Shown: in pieces, positions 28,809 through 38,302 of the stretch
Numbering within the stretch: position 1 is the first letter of the stretch
Layout of the letters: every line of letters starts with the position of its first letter
Assembly (NCBI RefSeq): GCF_002835465.1
Contig: NZ_PIZM01000002.1
Span: 124,001-188,000 of the forward strand
Direction of reading: 5' to 3'
From: Psychromonas sp. psych-6C06
GTDB lineage: Bacteria > Pseudomonadota > Gammaproteobacteria > Enterobacterales > Psychromonadaceae
DNA length: 64,000 nucleotides
Notes under the pieces: model-generated
Seen by the model: the letters and a program-made list of their open reading frames with translations, nothing else
What the model was told of the DNA's origin: nothing
Database searches by the model: none
Position numbers and translations under genes: made by a program

Positions 28809-31800
28809 TTATAAATAACCTTTGGCCCTGCTGGGTAAGGTTTTAATGTCTTCAATCATAATATACAAGCAAGGGATTAACAGTAACGTCACAACAGTGG
28901 CAAACAACACCCCAAATGCTAAAGACACCGCCATTGGGATCACCATTTGAGCCTGCATGCTCGTTTCCGCCATGATAGGCATTAAACCAACAAAAGTGGT
29001 CAGTGATGTAATTAATATCGCTCTGAAACGCCGTTTACCGGCTTGTACAACAGCATCGCTTATTTTAACGCCCTGTCGTCTCGCAATATTAATGTAATCA
29101 ACCATTACCAGGGAATCGTTCACTACCACACCAGCGGCAGCAATAATACCAAACAAAGAAAGCATGCTTAGGTCTAAGTTAAATAACATGTGTCCTGCGA
29201 TGGAGCCAATGATACCAAAGGGAATGATCGCCATAATCATGAGTGGTTGCGCGTATGATTTTAGCGGAATTGCCAATAAGCTATAAATAATAAGCAACGA
29301 CAATACAAAATTGCGTAACTGTGTATCCGCACTTTCAAGCTCTTCTTGAATTTTACCTGATAATTTCATTTGTACTTGCGGGTATTGCTTTAATAATTCC
29401 GGTAAATAATTATCACGAATATCTTTTGCAAGCTTAAAAGGCTCAACTTGCTCAGCGTCTACCGCAGCCCAAACCGTAATGGTTCGGCGACCATTTTCTC
29501 GACGAATTTTATTAAGGCCTTCGGTAACGATAATATCAGCGACTTCAGAGAGAGGCACTTCTACACCATCGGGTAAATGAATCAATGTATTGGCAACAAG
29601 GCTGATCGAATTTCGTTGTGCTTCAGGGTAACGAAGCATTACTTTTACCTCTTCGCCATTGCGTAGCAACCGCTGCACTTCTAACCCATAAAAGCTATGG
29701 TTTACCTGCGTAGCTATTTCTCGCAGAGTCAGCCCAAGGCTATAGGCTAATGGCTTTAAGGAAAATTGTACTTCTCGGGTACTCGATTCATGGCTATTCG
29801 CCACATCAGAAACACCTTGCAGACTGTTTAATTTGTCCACCAACTGATTAGAAACAGCTAATAGCTGTTCAGCACTTTTACCCTGTAAACGAAAGCTGAC
29901 ATCGCCATCGTCTCGACCATTACCAAACAGGTTATCTTGTACCTTTAACTCTTTAATACCCGCAATTTTAGGAAACGAAGCACGCCATAAAGCAGCTAAT
30001 TCAAAGGTATCAATGGGGCGTAATTCTGGATCAACCAGTTTTAACATCACCTCTGCGCGGGCGCGCCCTTTTAGCTCTACTTGCGTATCAGAAATCATCT
30101 TTTGACCATATTTTTCAACTAACTGTAGCTCTACTTTTTCAATGGTTTGTTCCACAATTAAAGCTGCATCTAAGGTCGCTTGCTCAGAGGAGTTTAAGGT
30201 CATCTCAATACTCACGCGCGGAAAGTCTTGTGGTATTTTAGGCTGACCGATATAACGAACCAAGCCACCTTGATAAAGTCCAGCGCAGAGTACTAATAAA
30301 GCAATAAATAAAGTGATCACTGTATAGCGATAACGCAGTGCCTTTTGTAGCGTGGGTAAATAGAGGTTATGGATACAAAATTGCAACCCTGTATCGACCT
30401 TTTTTTGCAGAAAATTTGTCACATTACGTAACCAGTCAAGTGGATTATTAGAGCCTTTGGCAACTACTTTTCGTGCTTTCATCGAGGCAAGATGGGCAGG
30501 CAAAATAAGCTTTGATTCTATTAATGAAAAGATAAGACAAAGGATCACTACAAAGCCAATTGCTTTACCAAAAGCAGAGCTAGGCCCATCATCGAGGGTA
30601 ATTGGTAAAAAAGCGGCGATAGTGGTTAACACACCAAAGGTGGCTGGCATTGCAACACGTTTAACACCACGAATCACATTGTCGATGTGATGCCCTTTAC
30701 GCTCACACTCCTCATGAGCGCTTTCGCCCATGACAATCGCATCATCAACGACAATCCCCAGCACTAAAATAAAGGCAAATAAACTGATCACATTGATGGT
30801 GACATCGATCATTGCCGTTGGCATCAACAGTAAGGTGCCCAAGAAACAGATAGGTAAGCCCATCATCACCCAAAATGCTAAACGCACACGCAAAAATAGT
30901 GCTAATAGTACAAACACTAATATTGCACCACTTTTCATGCTATCGAGCATTAAATCTAAACGCCCTTGTAGGTAATAGGTCATATCAACCCAAGTTTCTA
31001 AATGTAATCCTGCTGGTAGCTTTTGTTGTTTATTACCAACATAACGATGCACAATTTTAGCGACATCGGTAATGCTTTGATTATTCGATGCACCAATGAA
31101 AAAAGTAACTGAATTTTTACCATTAAACTTTGAATATTGGATACCTTGTTCAAACGTATCTTTAATCTCAGCAACATCTCTGAGCAATAATTTACTGCCG
31201 TCTTTCATGGTTAAAACAGGTAGCATTTCAAATTCACGACCAATATAGGCTTGGTTTTGAATGCGTAAATTGATAAACCCATTTTCAGCGCGGATCTGCC
31301 CCGCAGACATATTTTGAGAAAAACCGCGAATGGCATCGGCGACTTCATTGAAGGTGAGTCCAAACTTTCTGAGTTTGTCTTTGCTGACTTCTACTGCAAT
31401 TTCATAATTTAAGCCGCCATAAAATTCGGTAATATTAACCCCTGTTAACTGTTTAATTTCATCGTGAATCTCATTACCGATATCTTTGAGTTGCCTTGTA
31501 TCTAAGTCACCATACAAGCTGATGTACATCACTTCTTGGCGCAATTTAATGCGCTCAACTTTAACCTCTTCCATCCCCTCAGGAAAACTTCCGATAGCAC
31601 CTATCTCATTTTTTATCTCTTCTAATACCAAGTTCGGATCATAATCATCTTCAACACGAATATAACCCGACATCATGTTTTGATTAGAGCGCGTAATAAC
31701 CCGTCGTAACCCCTGAATACCCTCTAAGGCTTCCTCAATTTTAATGGTTATCCCCTCTTCGACCTCTTTAGGAGCGGCACCTGCATATACCGCACTAAGT

Positions 31801-32021
31801 TCAATCCAATGGATATCAACCTGCGGAAAAAACTGTTTACGAATAGTATTTGCAGTTAATAAACCACCAACCAAAATGATTAACATCAGCAGGTTGGCAG
31901 CGACCGGATTACGTGCAAACCAAGCGATAATGCCTTTATTAACATCGATATCATCAGTGTGAATGGTTTCAGCGTTGTAGGCTAATTGGCTTGGAGTGGC
32001 TGAGTGTTGATTTTCAGACAT
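28809..32021 (-). CDS. RND efflux transporter permease, AcrB superfamily
   Basis: Inner-membrane RND pump of 1070 residues from the ATG at 32021, which lies one base after the stop of the adaptor gene and has AAGGCAGGTGA upstream. The longer frame from 32045 overlaps that gene. The proton-relay aspartates are present in [13 protein letters not shown]. Where AcrB has a lysine in TM10, this protein has GVVVNDSLVMV, typical of a separate RND branch. About 12 membrane segments are seen. A Fur box upstream of the operon suggests iron regulation, so siderophore or metal-related export is possible but not shown. Confidence 0.9.
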   Translation of the reverse strand: MSENQHSATPSQLAYNAETIHTDDIDVNKGIIAWFARNPVAANLLMLIILVGGLLTANTIRKQFFPQVDIHWIELSAVYAGAAPKEVEEGITIKIEEALEGIQGLRRVITRSNQNMMSGYIRVEDDYDPNLVLEEIKNEIGAIGSFPEGMEEVKVERIKLRQEVMYISLYGDLDTRQLKDIGNEIHDEIKQLTGVNITEFYGGLNYEIAVEVSKDKLRKFGLTFNEVADAIRGFSQNMSAGQIRAENGFINLRIQNQAYIGREFEMLPVLTMKDGSKLLLRDVAEIKDTFEQGIQYSKFNGKNSVTFFIGASNNQSITDVAKIVHRYVGNKQQKLPAGLHLETWVDMTYYLQGRLDLMLDSMKSGAILVFVLLALFLRVRLAFWVMMGLPICFLGTLLLMPTAMIDVTINVISLFAFILVLGIVVDDAIVMGESAHEECERKGHHIDNVIRGVKRVAMPATFGVLTTIAAFLPITLDDGPSSAFGKAIGFVVILCLIFSLIESKLILPAHLASMKARKVVAKGSNNPLDWLRNVTNFLQKKVDTGLQFCIHNLYLPTLQKALRYRYTVITLFIALLVLCAGLYQGGLVRYIGQPKIPQDFPRVSIEMTLNSSEQATLDAALIVEQTIEKVELQLVEKYGQKMISDTQVELKGRARAEVMLKLVDPELRPIDTFELAALWRASFPKIAGIKELKVQDNLFGNGRDDGDVSFRLQGKSAEQLLAVSNQLVDKLNSLQGVSDVANSHESSTREVQFSLKPLAYSLGLTLREIATQVNHSFYGLEVQRLLRNGEEVKVMLRYPEAQRNSISLVANTLIHLPDGVEVPLSEVADIIVTEGLNKIRRENGRRTITVWAAVDAEQVEPFKLAKDIRDNYLPELLKQYPQVQMKLSGKIQEELESADTQLRNFVLSLLIIYSLLAIPLKSYAQPLMIMAIIPFGIIGSIAGHMLFNLDLSMLSLFGIIAAAGVVVNDSLVMVDYINIARRQGVKISDAVVQAGKRRFRAILITSLTTFVGLMPIMAETSMQAQMVIPMAVSLAFGVLFATVVTLLLIPCLYIMIEDIKTLPSRAKGYL

Positions 32022-32022
32022 A

Positions 32023-33195
32023 TTATTCACCTGCCTTATACTCAACTAGCTCAGCTTGCTTTGCGTTACTCTGCTTTTTAATCAACAAAGGCATACCAAC
32101 AATTGGATAATCGAGCGCTGAAGTAATGAGCTGAGTGCCCTCTTTTAAGCTTTCGCTAATATAGGCTTTGCCATCTAAAATACGAGCAATATTAATCGCT
32201 TGAAACTGTAATCTATTTTGCTGATCAGCAATGGCTACTTGTCCATTAGTAATTAAGTGACGATCTATGACGGCAATATTATCCATTTTAACGCCACTAA
32301 TAAGCGCGGTGACATAGGTACCAAAGCGTAATTTTTCAGCAACTTTATTGTTTAGTTGATAGGGATCTTCTATTTGAGCAACAAGGTAGTTCATGTGGCT
32401 TTGCGCATCAATCACGCCTTCATTTCGCACCACGACACCAGACCACTGATGGTTTTCACCTGCAATGAACGCTTGTAATATTACCTTTGCGTTATCGCCA
32501 TGATTTTGTAGGTATTGCATTTCGCTATCAGGTACAGGCAAGCGTATTTCGGCAATATCGGTACTAAATATTTGACCAAGTGCCATTCCGATACTCACGT
32601 AGGAGCCTAGTGATACCGAACGACGATGTACTAACGCATCATAAGGAGCACGAATAATGGTTCGCTCGACATTTCTATTTGCTCGCTTTAGTCCTGCTTG
32701 GCTAGATAATAAGCGTGCTTTTTCTTGTGCCACCTGGGGTTCTCGTAAACTCAATGCAGTTGGTTTAGTACCTTTAATCTTACTCCATTGTTCTTTAGCA
32801 ACATCAGCATGTGCTTTTTCAAGCACTAAAGCAGCTTGTGCTGAGGCGACATTGGCTCTGGCATCAATTAAAGCGGCTTCATAGTCACTGGCATCTATTT
32901 TAGCCAGCACTTCGCCTTTTTTTACAAAACCACCACGGACAAATTTTTTCGATAAATACACCACTTCGCCACTAACTTGCGCAACTAGATCCGTTTCAAA
33001 CTCACTTTTAACGATGCCATAGGAGCCTACTGAGAAATCAACGCTTTTATTTTCAATCACCTTAACCGTCACTAAAGGCGTGTTATCTACCTGTGCTTTT
33101 TCTTTCGGTGGGTGCTTGAGTTGTAATGTCCCCCAATAACCCGCAACACTGGCAAGTAATATAAGAAACGGTAAGATAAACTGTTTTTTATTCAT
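32023..33195 (-). CDS. RND efflux membrane-fusion protein
   Basis: Periplasmic adaptor of the second RND pump. It is 390 residues from MNKKQFILPF at 33195, which has AGGATAACCCC upstream and starts with an N-terminal membrane anchor (about residues 6-24). The longest frame starts inside the Fur box at 33282 and is not credible. Lipoyl-type halves (VAQVSGEVVYL and IIRAPYDALV) surround a helical hairpin, and beta-barrel domains follow. It is coupled to the pump gene, with only one base between stop and start. Confidence 0.9.
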   Translation of the reverse strand: MNKKQFILPFLILLASVAGYWGTLQLKHPPKEKAQVDNTPLVTVKVIENKSVDFSVGSYGIVKSEFETDLVAQVSGEVVYLSKKFVRGGFVKKGEVLAKIDASDYEAALIDARANVASAQAALVLEKAHADVAKEQWSKIKGTKPTALSLREPQVAQEKARLLSSQAGLKRANRNVERTIIRAPYDALVHRRSVSLGSYVSIGMALGQIFSTDIAEIRLPVPDSEMQYLQNHGDNAKVILQAFIAGENHQWSGVVVRNEGVIDAQSHMNYLVAQIEDPYQLNNKVAEKLRFGTYVTALISGVKMDNIAVIDRHLITNGQVAIADQQNRLQFQAINIARILDGKAYISESLKEGTQLITSALDYPIVGMPLLIKKQSNAKQAELVEYKAGE

Positions 33196-33578
33196 GGGGT
33201 TATCCTGAAGTAGGTAAAGTATTAAGCCAGTGTAACAAACAAATAAGCATAAAAATAAATTTGAAATGATAGTAATTATCATTTAGAGTTTGTATTTAAC
33301 CTTAACGCGGCTTAACGGGGCGTTATAGCATTTCAAATATCATAGCAATATCGAGTTATTGCTCAACATTTAACGCAAAGCGCACCGAAAATAAAGCGGT
33401 TATATCACGTCACTTATTCGGCACTAAGGTTGAAAAATGGGAGTTAATACCGTTTAGCTGGATATCTTAATTCCTAACTTCGTTGTGACTTTGGCGGCGA
33501 GCTCAACCACGCGCTATTAGTAAGATTTTTTTATGCGTCAACTATGATCAGCAAACTACACAAATAAAGGACGGGCTT
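33196..33578. other. Regulatory gap with Fur box and a possible repeat fragment
   Basis: A 383-base gap between the divergent adaptor gene and a small unknown gene. It holds the Fur box at 33265-33283. A 63-base stretch at 33367-33429 matches part of element copy A at about 60% without gaps. That match could be a decayed third copy or chance. Confidence 0.5.
33265..33283 (-). promoter_or_regulatory. Fur box upstream of the second RND operon
   Basis: AATGATAGTAATTATCATT matches the gammaproteobacterial Fur consensus AATGATAATNATTATCATT at all but one of the 18 defined positions. It keeps the inverted-repeat 7-1-7 form. It lies 70 bases before the chosen adaptor start, where Fur-Fe2+ would block transcription. 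Confidence 0.78.
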
Positions 33579-33812
33579 ATGTATCATCATGGCGATTTGC
33601 AAAACGTAGTACAACTTGAAATAAGTAGCGAAAAGTTAGCGCTTTTATTTGAAAGTGGTTTGATATGTGCGGCAGAGATCCGTTGTTTAACGACTGAATC
33701 AAAGCAACAAGTGGCAGAGCTATGCCTTAGCTCCTGCGCGAAACGTATTGCCTGTAATATAACGCTGTTGCAAACGTTATCAACCCCTATCCCAATTAAA
33801 AAGTCAATTTAA
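33579..33812 (+). CDS. Small hypothetical protein
   Basis: A 77-residue frame starting MYHHGDLQNV, preceded by AAAGGACGG seven to eight bases upstream, which supports translation. The body has three cysteines in ICAAEIRCL and LCLSSCAKRIAC-like segments and predicted helices. I do not assign a function. It may be regulated from the same gap as the divergent Fur-box operon, but nothing shows this. Confidence 0.55.
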   Translation: MYHHGDLQNVVQLEISSEKLALLFESGLICAAEIRCLTTESKQQVAELCLSSCAKRIACNITLLQTLSTPIPIKKSI

Positions 33813-33888
33813 TAAACGCCTAAACGGTGCTCCCCAATAGGGCCTATTACAGATAATTTATTAATGTGGTAGCAATAATTGGGCTAGA

Positions 33889-33933
33889 TTGAGCCTTTAA
33901 GTAGCTTATGAAAAGAGCTACTTAAAGGCTCAA
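33889..33933 (-). terminator. Long perfect hairpin after uraA
   Basis: TTGAGCCTTTAAGTAGCT pairs perfectly over 18 bases with AGCTACTTAAAGGCTCAA around a 9-base loop. It lies about 25 bases past the uraA stop. It lacks a T run, so it may end transcription with Rho or protect the 3' end. Confidence 0.6.
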
Positions 33934-33955
33934 CCGCCCACGTTTCAATTCATTA

Positions 33956-35236
33956 TTAAGATTTTATCTTAGGTAACAGTAGATTCATCGCAATCGCGAT
34001 TAAGCCACATAGGCTCACGCCTTGTAAGCTAAAACTACCAAAACCAAATGCCATCCCACCGATACCAAACACTAAAGTCACTGAAACAATACACAAGTTT
34101 TTAGCGTTAGAAAGATCAACTTGATGGCGAATCAGGGTATTCAAACCAACAGAAGCGATTGTACCAAATAGTAAGATCATAATCCCCCCCATCACCGCAA
34201 CCGGAATAGTCTGTAACACCGCACCAAATTTACCAACAAAGGCTAAACAGATGGCAATAACTGCAGCCCACATCATGATTTTAGGGTTAAAGTTACGCGT
34301 TAACATCACAGCACCCGTTACTTCACTGTAAGTTGTGTTGGGTGGTCCACCAAATAACGATGAAGCACTGGTTGCTAAACCATCACCAAACAGGGTGCGT
34401 TGTAAACCTGGTTTTTTCAGGAAGTCTTTGCCGGTAACATTACTGATCGCTAAAATATCACCGACATGCTCAACAGCAGGCGCAATAGCAACTGGGATCA
34501 TAAATAGAATGGCATGCCAATTCCACTCAGGAGCAACAAACTGAGGCATGCTCAACCATGGTGAAGCTGCAATCGGCGAGAAATCTAGTACACCGAGAAA
34601 AAACGACAACGTATATCCGACAATAACACCAGCAAAAATAGGTACTAATTTAAAGACACCTTTAGCTAATGTTGACACCAGTAAAGTCGTTAACAACGCA
34701 GAAATAGAGATAATTAATGCCGTGTTATGCTCGATTAATACAAAACTTCCGTCACCTGATTTACCAATTGCCATGTTTACCGCCATTGGTGCAAGGCCAA
34801 GACCGATCACCATGATAACCGGTCCAACCACGACAGGCGGTAATAAGCGATGAATAAAATCAACTCCGCGTAGTTTGACCGCATAGGCCATCACCATATA
34901 TACCAAACCCGCAACAAATAGGCCGGACATAGTACTTGGGATCCCCCAAGTTTGAATACCGTAGGCAATTGGCGCCACAAAGGCAAAAGAGGAGGCTAAG
35001 AATATTGGAACCTGCCCTTTAGTCACTAAATGAAACAGTAATGTGCCAATACCAGCAGTAAACAGTGCAACATTGGGATCAAGCCCTGTAATCAACGGCA
35101 TTAATACTAATGCGCCAAAGGCGACAAAAAGCATTTGTCCGCCCGCTAATATTTGCTGAGGCATATTTAAATTAGCGGTGTAATCTTCAACTGGTTGTTC
35201 AGCCGTTGTTGACGGTGAGGATTGATGTTCAGCCAT
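33956..35236 (-). CDS. uraA: Uracil permease (NCS2 family)
   Basis: Inner-membrane uracil:proton symporter. The 426-residue protein has about 14 hydrophobic segments. Family landmarks are the SSFAFVAPI region, AIAPAVEHVGDI with the conserved glutamates, and the GDGLATSASSLFGGPPNTTYSE motif. The ATG shares one base with the upp stop (TAATG), so translation is coupled. The upp-uraA operon is the standard uracil salvage unit. Confidence 0.94.
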   Translation of the reverse strand: MAEHQSSPSTTAEQPVEDYTANLNMPQQILAGGQMLFVAFGALVLMPLITGLDPNVALFTAGIGTLLFHLVTKGQVPIFLASSFAFVAPIAYGIQTWGIPSTMSGLFVAGLVYMVMAYAVKLRGVDFIHRLLPPVVVGPVIMVIGLGLAPMAVNMAIGKSGDGSFVLIEHNTALIISISALLTTLLVSTLAKGVFKLVPIFAGVIVGYTLSFFLGVLDFSPIAASPWLSMPQFVAPEWNWHAILFMIPVAIAPAVEHVGDILAISNVTGKDFLKKPGLQRTLFGDGLATSASSLFGGPPNTTYSEVTGAVMLTRNFNPKIMMWAAVIAICLAFVGKFGAVLQTIPVAVMGGIMILLFGTIASVGLNTLIRHQVDLSNAKNLCIVSVTLVFGIGGMAFGFGSFSLQGVSLCGLIAIAMNLLLPKIKS

Positions 35237-35862
35237 TATTTAGTACCAAATATTTTATCACCTGCATCACCTAATCCTGGCACAATATAACCTTGCTTGT
35301 TTAGGTGTGAATCAATCGAAGCAGTGTAAACTTCAATATCTGGATGCGCCTCTTCTAATGCTTTTAATCCTTCTGGTGCTGCGACAAGAATCAGCACTTT
35401 AATATTTTTACCGCCTTTCTCTTTAATCAAATCTAGCGTTGAGATCATTGAACCGCCAGTTGCTAGCATAGGATCAACGGCCAATACTAAACGCTCATCA
35501 ATTTGACTTACGAGTTTTTGAAAATAAGGGACAGGCTCAAGTGTTTCTTCATCGCGGTAAATACCGACAACACTAATTTTAGCGCTTGGCATGTGCTCAA
35601 GTACACCATCCATCATGCCTAAACCAGCGCGTAAAATAGGGACGACAGTCGCTTTTTTACCTTTAATCTGTGTGATTTCAACTTCACCATCCCAACCATC
35701 GATAGTCACCGTTTCCACAGCAAGATCTTTAGTTGCTTCGTAAGTTAATAAACTAGAAACTTCTCGTGCTAATTCACGAAAATGTTTGGTGCTTATTTCA
35801 GCCTTTCTCATGAGACCAATTTTGTGTTGAATAAGCGGGTGTTTCACTTCAATAACTTTCAT
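35236..35862 (-). CDS. upp: Uracil phosphoribosyltransferase
   Basis: Converts uracil and PRPP to UMP. It is 208 residues from [10 protein letters not shown] at 35862, which matches the usual family start and has AAGG eight bases upstream. The longest frame adds six residues. The PRPP-binding loop is in [21 protein letters not shown], and the uracil-binding end is [16 protein letters not shown]. It is the first gene of upp-uraA. Confidence 0.95.
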   Translation of the reverse strand: MKVIEVKHPLIQHKIGLMRKAEISTKHFRELAREVSSLLTYEATKDLAVETVTIDGWDGEVEITQIKGKKATVVPILRAGLGMMDGVLEHMPSAKISVVGIYRDEETLEPVPYFQKLVSQIDERLVLAVDPMLATGGSMISTLDLIKEKGGKNIKVLILVAAPEGLKALEEAHPDIEVYTASIDSHLNKQGYIVPGLGDAGDKIFGTK

Positions 35863-35988
35863 ATTATTAACCTTCAGCAATGATAAAATACAGCTTTTAT
35901 ATCAGAATCTCGGCAAGAATAACTGTGATAAATCACTTTTTTATTCATAACAACATTATTTTTATTTTGATGAGAATATTTTATTAAA

Positions 35989-36024
35989 AAAAAGGGCGAT
36001 AAATTTGCATTTATCGCCCTTTTT
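35989..36024. terminator. Terminator after amtB
   Basis: AAAAAGGGCGATAAAT and ATTTATCGCCCTTTTT form a 16-base perfect stem around TTGC. The minus strand continues with a T run, so it ends the amtB transcript. Confidence 0.9.
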
Positions 36025-36038
36025 AAAATGAGTTTAAT

Positions 36039-37256
36039 TTATTTATTGGTTAGGTTTGTTGCACCAATTTTATGGATAGAAACGTCTGCACCATTAAATT
36101 CATCTTCTTCACTAAGGCGAATCGGCATAAATACATTCACGCCTTTGTAAACAATAAAGCCACCAATTAATGCGATAGCAATACCGGCAAAAGATCCAAT
36201 TAATTGACTAATAAAGCTTACGCCACCCAGACCACCAAAGCTTTCAAGCCCAAAAATACCAGCTGCGATACCGCCCCATAAGCCACACACACCATGTAAA
36301 GGCCAAACACCTAGCACATCATCAAACTGAGCAAACTTACTTTGCACATAGATAAATAGCCACACAAATAGTCCACCAGCCACCAAACCAGTTACAAGTG
36401 CCCCCATAGGATGCATGACATCAGAGCCAGCACAAACAGCAACTAAGCCAGCTAATGGACCATTATGTATAAAGCCAGGGTCTTTTTTACCAATAATAAG
36501 CGAGCTAATAATACCGCCAACCATGGCCATTAAGGAGTTCATTGCAACGAGGCCACTGATCCCCTCGATTGCTTGCGCTGACATGACGTTAAAGCCAAAC
36601 CAACCTATCGATAAAATCCATGCACCTAATGCTAATAAAGGAATGTTTGAAGGAGCAAATGCCACTACTTTACCGCCACGGTAACGGCCATTTCGGCTAC
36701 CTAACACCATAATAGCAGCAAAAGCAATCCAACCACCAACGGCATGTACAACAATGGAGCCAGCAAAGTCATGGAATCCAGCACCAAAAGTATTTTCTAA
36801 CCAAGTTTGGAAGCCAAAGTTACCATTCCAAATAAGTCCTTCAAAGAAAGGATAAACCAGCCCCACACATAGTGCGGCAGCAATCAGCATTGGATTAAAC
36901 TTCGCGCGCTCAGCAACACCACCAGAAATAATGGCAGGTATTGCAGCAGCAAAGGTCATCAAGAAGAAAAATTTTACTAGTTCATAACCGTTGTTTTCAG
37001 CAAGTACAGCAGCGCTATCAAAAAACGTAACGCCATAGGCGAGCCAATAACCAAAGAAAAAATACACTAGGGCCGATACACCAAAGTCTGACATGATTTT
37101 AACCAAAGCGTTTACTTGATTTTTATGGCGAACCGTTCCTACCTCTAAAAATGCAAACCCTGCATGCATGGCAAAGACCATGATTGCACCTAATAATATA
37201 AATAATGTATCTGCACTGCTAACCAGTGCCGTTACATGATTTTGAATTGATTCCAT
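36039..37256 (-). CDS. amtB: Ammonium transporter
   Basis: Inner-membrane trimeric ammonium channel. The 405-residue protein has about 11 membrane segments. It contains the paired pore histidines, in FHDFAGSIVVHAVGG and WPLHGVCGLWGG, and a tryptophan/phenylalanine-rich vestibule. It lacks a cleavable signal peptide. GAGGCAAC precedes the start. The usual glnK partner is not next to it: upstream lies the tRNA-Asn region. An alternative PII gene elsewhere is likely. Confidence 0.92.
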   Translation of the reverse strand: MESIQNHVTALVSSADTLFILLGAIMVFAMHAGFAFLEVGTVRHKNQVNALVKIMSDFGVSALVYFFFGYWLAYGVTFFDSAAVLAENNGYELVKFFFLMTFAAAIPAIISGGVAERAKFNPMLIAAALCVGLVYPFFEGLIWNGNFGFQTWLENTFGAGFHDFAGSIVVHAVGGWIAFAAIMVLGSRNGRYRGGKVVAFAPSNIPLLALGAWILSIGWFGFNVMSAQAIEGISGLVAMNSLMAMVGGIISSLIIGKKDPGFIHNGPLAGLVAVCAGSDVMHPMGALVTGLVAGGLFVWLFIYVQSKFAQFDDVLGVWPLHGVCGLWGGIAAGIFGLESFGGLGGVSFISQLIGSFAGIAIALIGGFIVYKGVNVFMPIRLSEEDEFNGADVSIHKIGATNLTNK

Positions 37257-37420
37257 TGTTGCCTCTATATGCTCGATAAAGCGTGATGTTATAAATGTAA
37301 CAAGATTTTAACGTATCAAGCCAGCTATTAAAACGATTCGCAGGCTATTTAGTGAATAAAGGTAGGATTTTTATAAGTATAACTATTTGCGCTATTGCAT
37401 AATAATTAAAAAAATTCAGG
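37257..37420. other. amtB upstream region
   Basis: AT-rich spacer between amtB and the tRNA-Asn array. I see no gene and no convincing NtrC or RpoN site by eye. Confidence 0.4.
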
Positions 37421-37495
37421 AAAAAAAAGCCCGAATATGAGTTCAGGCTTTTTAATGTGGATCCTCTTGCTGAGCTTGAATCAGCGACGCAACCC
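37421..37495 (-). pseudogene. Duplicated terminator plus 3' fragment of a tRNA-Asn gene
   Basis: Bases 37408-37490 repeat the layout of 37570-37655. A terminator-like hairpin (AGCCCGAA/TTCAGGCT, one mismatch) at 37428-37449 is preceded on the minus strand by a decayed tRNA-Asn 3' half (37458-37495). The half has lost the anticodon arm and carries several changes. It looks like the remains of a fourth tRNA-Asn gene. Confidence 0.75.
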
Positions 37496-37581
37496 GGAAT
37501 GGCCACTATATATTTACAAGCATCTCAGAAAAGGTTATCAACCTTTTCTTGCTATCTAAATTTAATTGATAAAATTCAGGC

Positions 37582-37614
37582 AAAAAAAAGCCTGAACATG
37601 AGTTCAGGCTTTTT
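37582..37614 (-). terminator. Terminator of the tRNA-Asn array
   Basis: On the minus strand AGCCTGAAC and GTTCAGGCT pair around a 4-base loop, followed by eight Ts. It starts a few bases after the last intact tRNA-Asn. Confidence 0.92.
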
Positions 37615-37618
37615 AATG

Positions 37619-37694
37619 TGGCTCCTCTTGCTGGGCTTGAACCAGCGACACACGGATTAACAGTCCGTTGCTCTACCAACTGAGCTAAAGAGGA
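37619..37694 (-). tRNA. tRNA-Asn (anticodon GTT), copy 1
   Basis: A 76-base gene with encoded CCA. TCCTCTT pairs with AAGAGGA in the acceptor stem. The anticodon loop CTGTTAA gives GTT. It is last in transcription order and is followed directly by the terminator. Confidence 0.97.
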
Positions 37695-37723
37695 ATTAGT
37701 TTTGAAACTCAAAACTATAAAAG

Positions 37724-37799
37724 TGGCTCCTCTTGCTGGGCTTGAACCAGCGACACACGGATTAACAGTCCGTTGCTCTACCAACTGAGCTAAAGAGGA
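37724..37799 (-). tRNA. tRNA-Asn (anticodon GTT), copy 2
   Basis: Sequence identical to copy 1 over 76 bases including CCA. It is preceded in transcription order by two tRNA-sized fragment repeats (37800-37955) whose leader ends next to its 5' end. Confidence 0.97.
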
Positions 37800-37877
37800 A
37801 TTGTTCTTTCTACAAAGTAATCCGTAGTAATGAATTAACAGTGTTCTCTATGGCTCTACCAACTGAGCTAAAGAGGA
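37800..37877 (-). pseudogene. tRNA-Asn 5'-half repeat A
   Basis: A 78-base unit. Read on the minus strand it keeps the tRNA-Asn acceptor 5' strand, the D arm through GGTAGAGC and, after a changed segment, the anticodon-loop core CTGTTAAT. The 3' half is then replaced by an unrelated leader-like sequence, so it cannot fold as a full tRNA. Confidence 0.8.
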
Positions 37878-37955
37878 ATTGTTCTTTCTACAAAGTTAAT
37901 CCGTAGTAATGAATTAACAGTGTTCTCTATCGCTCTACCAAGTGAGCTAGGAGGA
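37878..37955 (-). pseudogene. tRNA-Asn 5'-half repeat B
   Basis: Tandem neighbour of repeat A with the same 78-base length and nearly the same sequence. It differs mainly in the acceptor/D region (CTAGGAGGA in place of CTAAAGAGGA on the plus strand). Confidence 0.8.
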
Positions 37956-38013
37956 ATTATCTGTTTTAAGTCTTAAAGACTTGTTAGTTTGAAACTATCA
38001 AACCAACTGAATT

Positions 38014-38089
38014 TGGCTCCTCTTGCTGGGCTTGAACCAGCGACACACGGATTAACAGTCCGTTGCTCTACCAACTGAGCTAAAGAGGA
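38014..38089 (-). tRNA. tRNA-Asn (anticodon GTT), copy 3
   Basis: Sequence identical to copies 1 and 2 over 76 bases with encoded CCA. It is the first intact tRNA after the promoter and has the same leader type as copy 2. Confidence 0.97.
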
Positions 38090-38170
38090 ATTGTTCTTGC
38101 TACAAAGTTAATCCGTAGTAATGAATTAACAGTGTTTTTCTACTGCTCTACAAACTGTAGTAAACAGTAG
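38090..38170 (-). pseudogene. tRNA-Asn 5'-half repeat C (degenerate)
   Basis: About 81 bases. The leader part is nearly identical to the other repeats, but the tRNA 5' end is scrambled: plus strand ACAAACTGTAGTAAACAGTA replaces the D arm and acceptor sequence. Confidence 0.7.
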
Positions 38171-38248
38171 CATTTCTTTCTACAAAGCTAATCCGTAGTA
38201 ATGAATTAACAGTGTTCTCTTTTGCTCTATCAACTGAGCTAAAGAGGA
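38171..38248 (-). pseudogene. tRNA-Asn 5'-half repeat D
   Basis: A 78-base repeat nearest the promoter. It has an intact-looking tRNA-Asn 5' end (TCCTCTTTAGCTCAGTTG on the minus strand), then the shared leader-like 3' part. It would be the first segment of the array transcript. Confidence 0.8.
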
Positions 38249-38302
38249 ATTGTTTATCAATGTAACTTTACTTTAAAAGCAGAGTACCTTGAAGACGAGC
38301 GC

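Noticed and set aside
33196-33282. A 29-residue N-terminal extension of the RND adaptor
   Set aside because: It would start inside the Fur box and has no ribosome binding site. The ATG at 33195 has AGGATAACCCC upstream and begins with a normal membrane anchor.
33367-33429. Claiming a definite third copy of the ~250-base element
   Set aside because: Only about 60% identity over 63 bases and no second conserved block, so it was kept as a weak possibility only.
37506-37784. A 92-residue open frame containing two copies of LVEQRTVNPCVAGSSPARG
   Set aside because: It is the translation of the antisense reading of two tRNA-Asn genes and their terminator. Such phantom proteins are common in databases and are not real genes.
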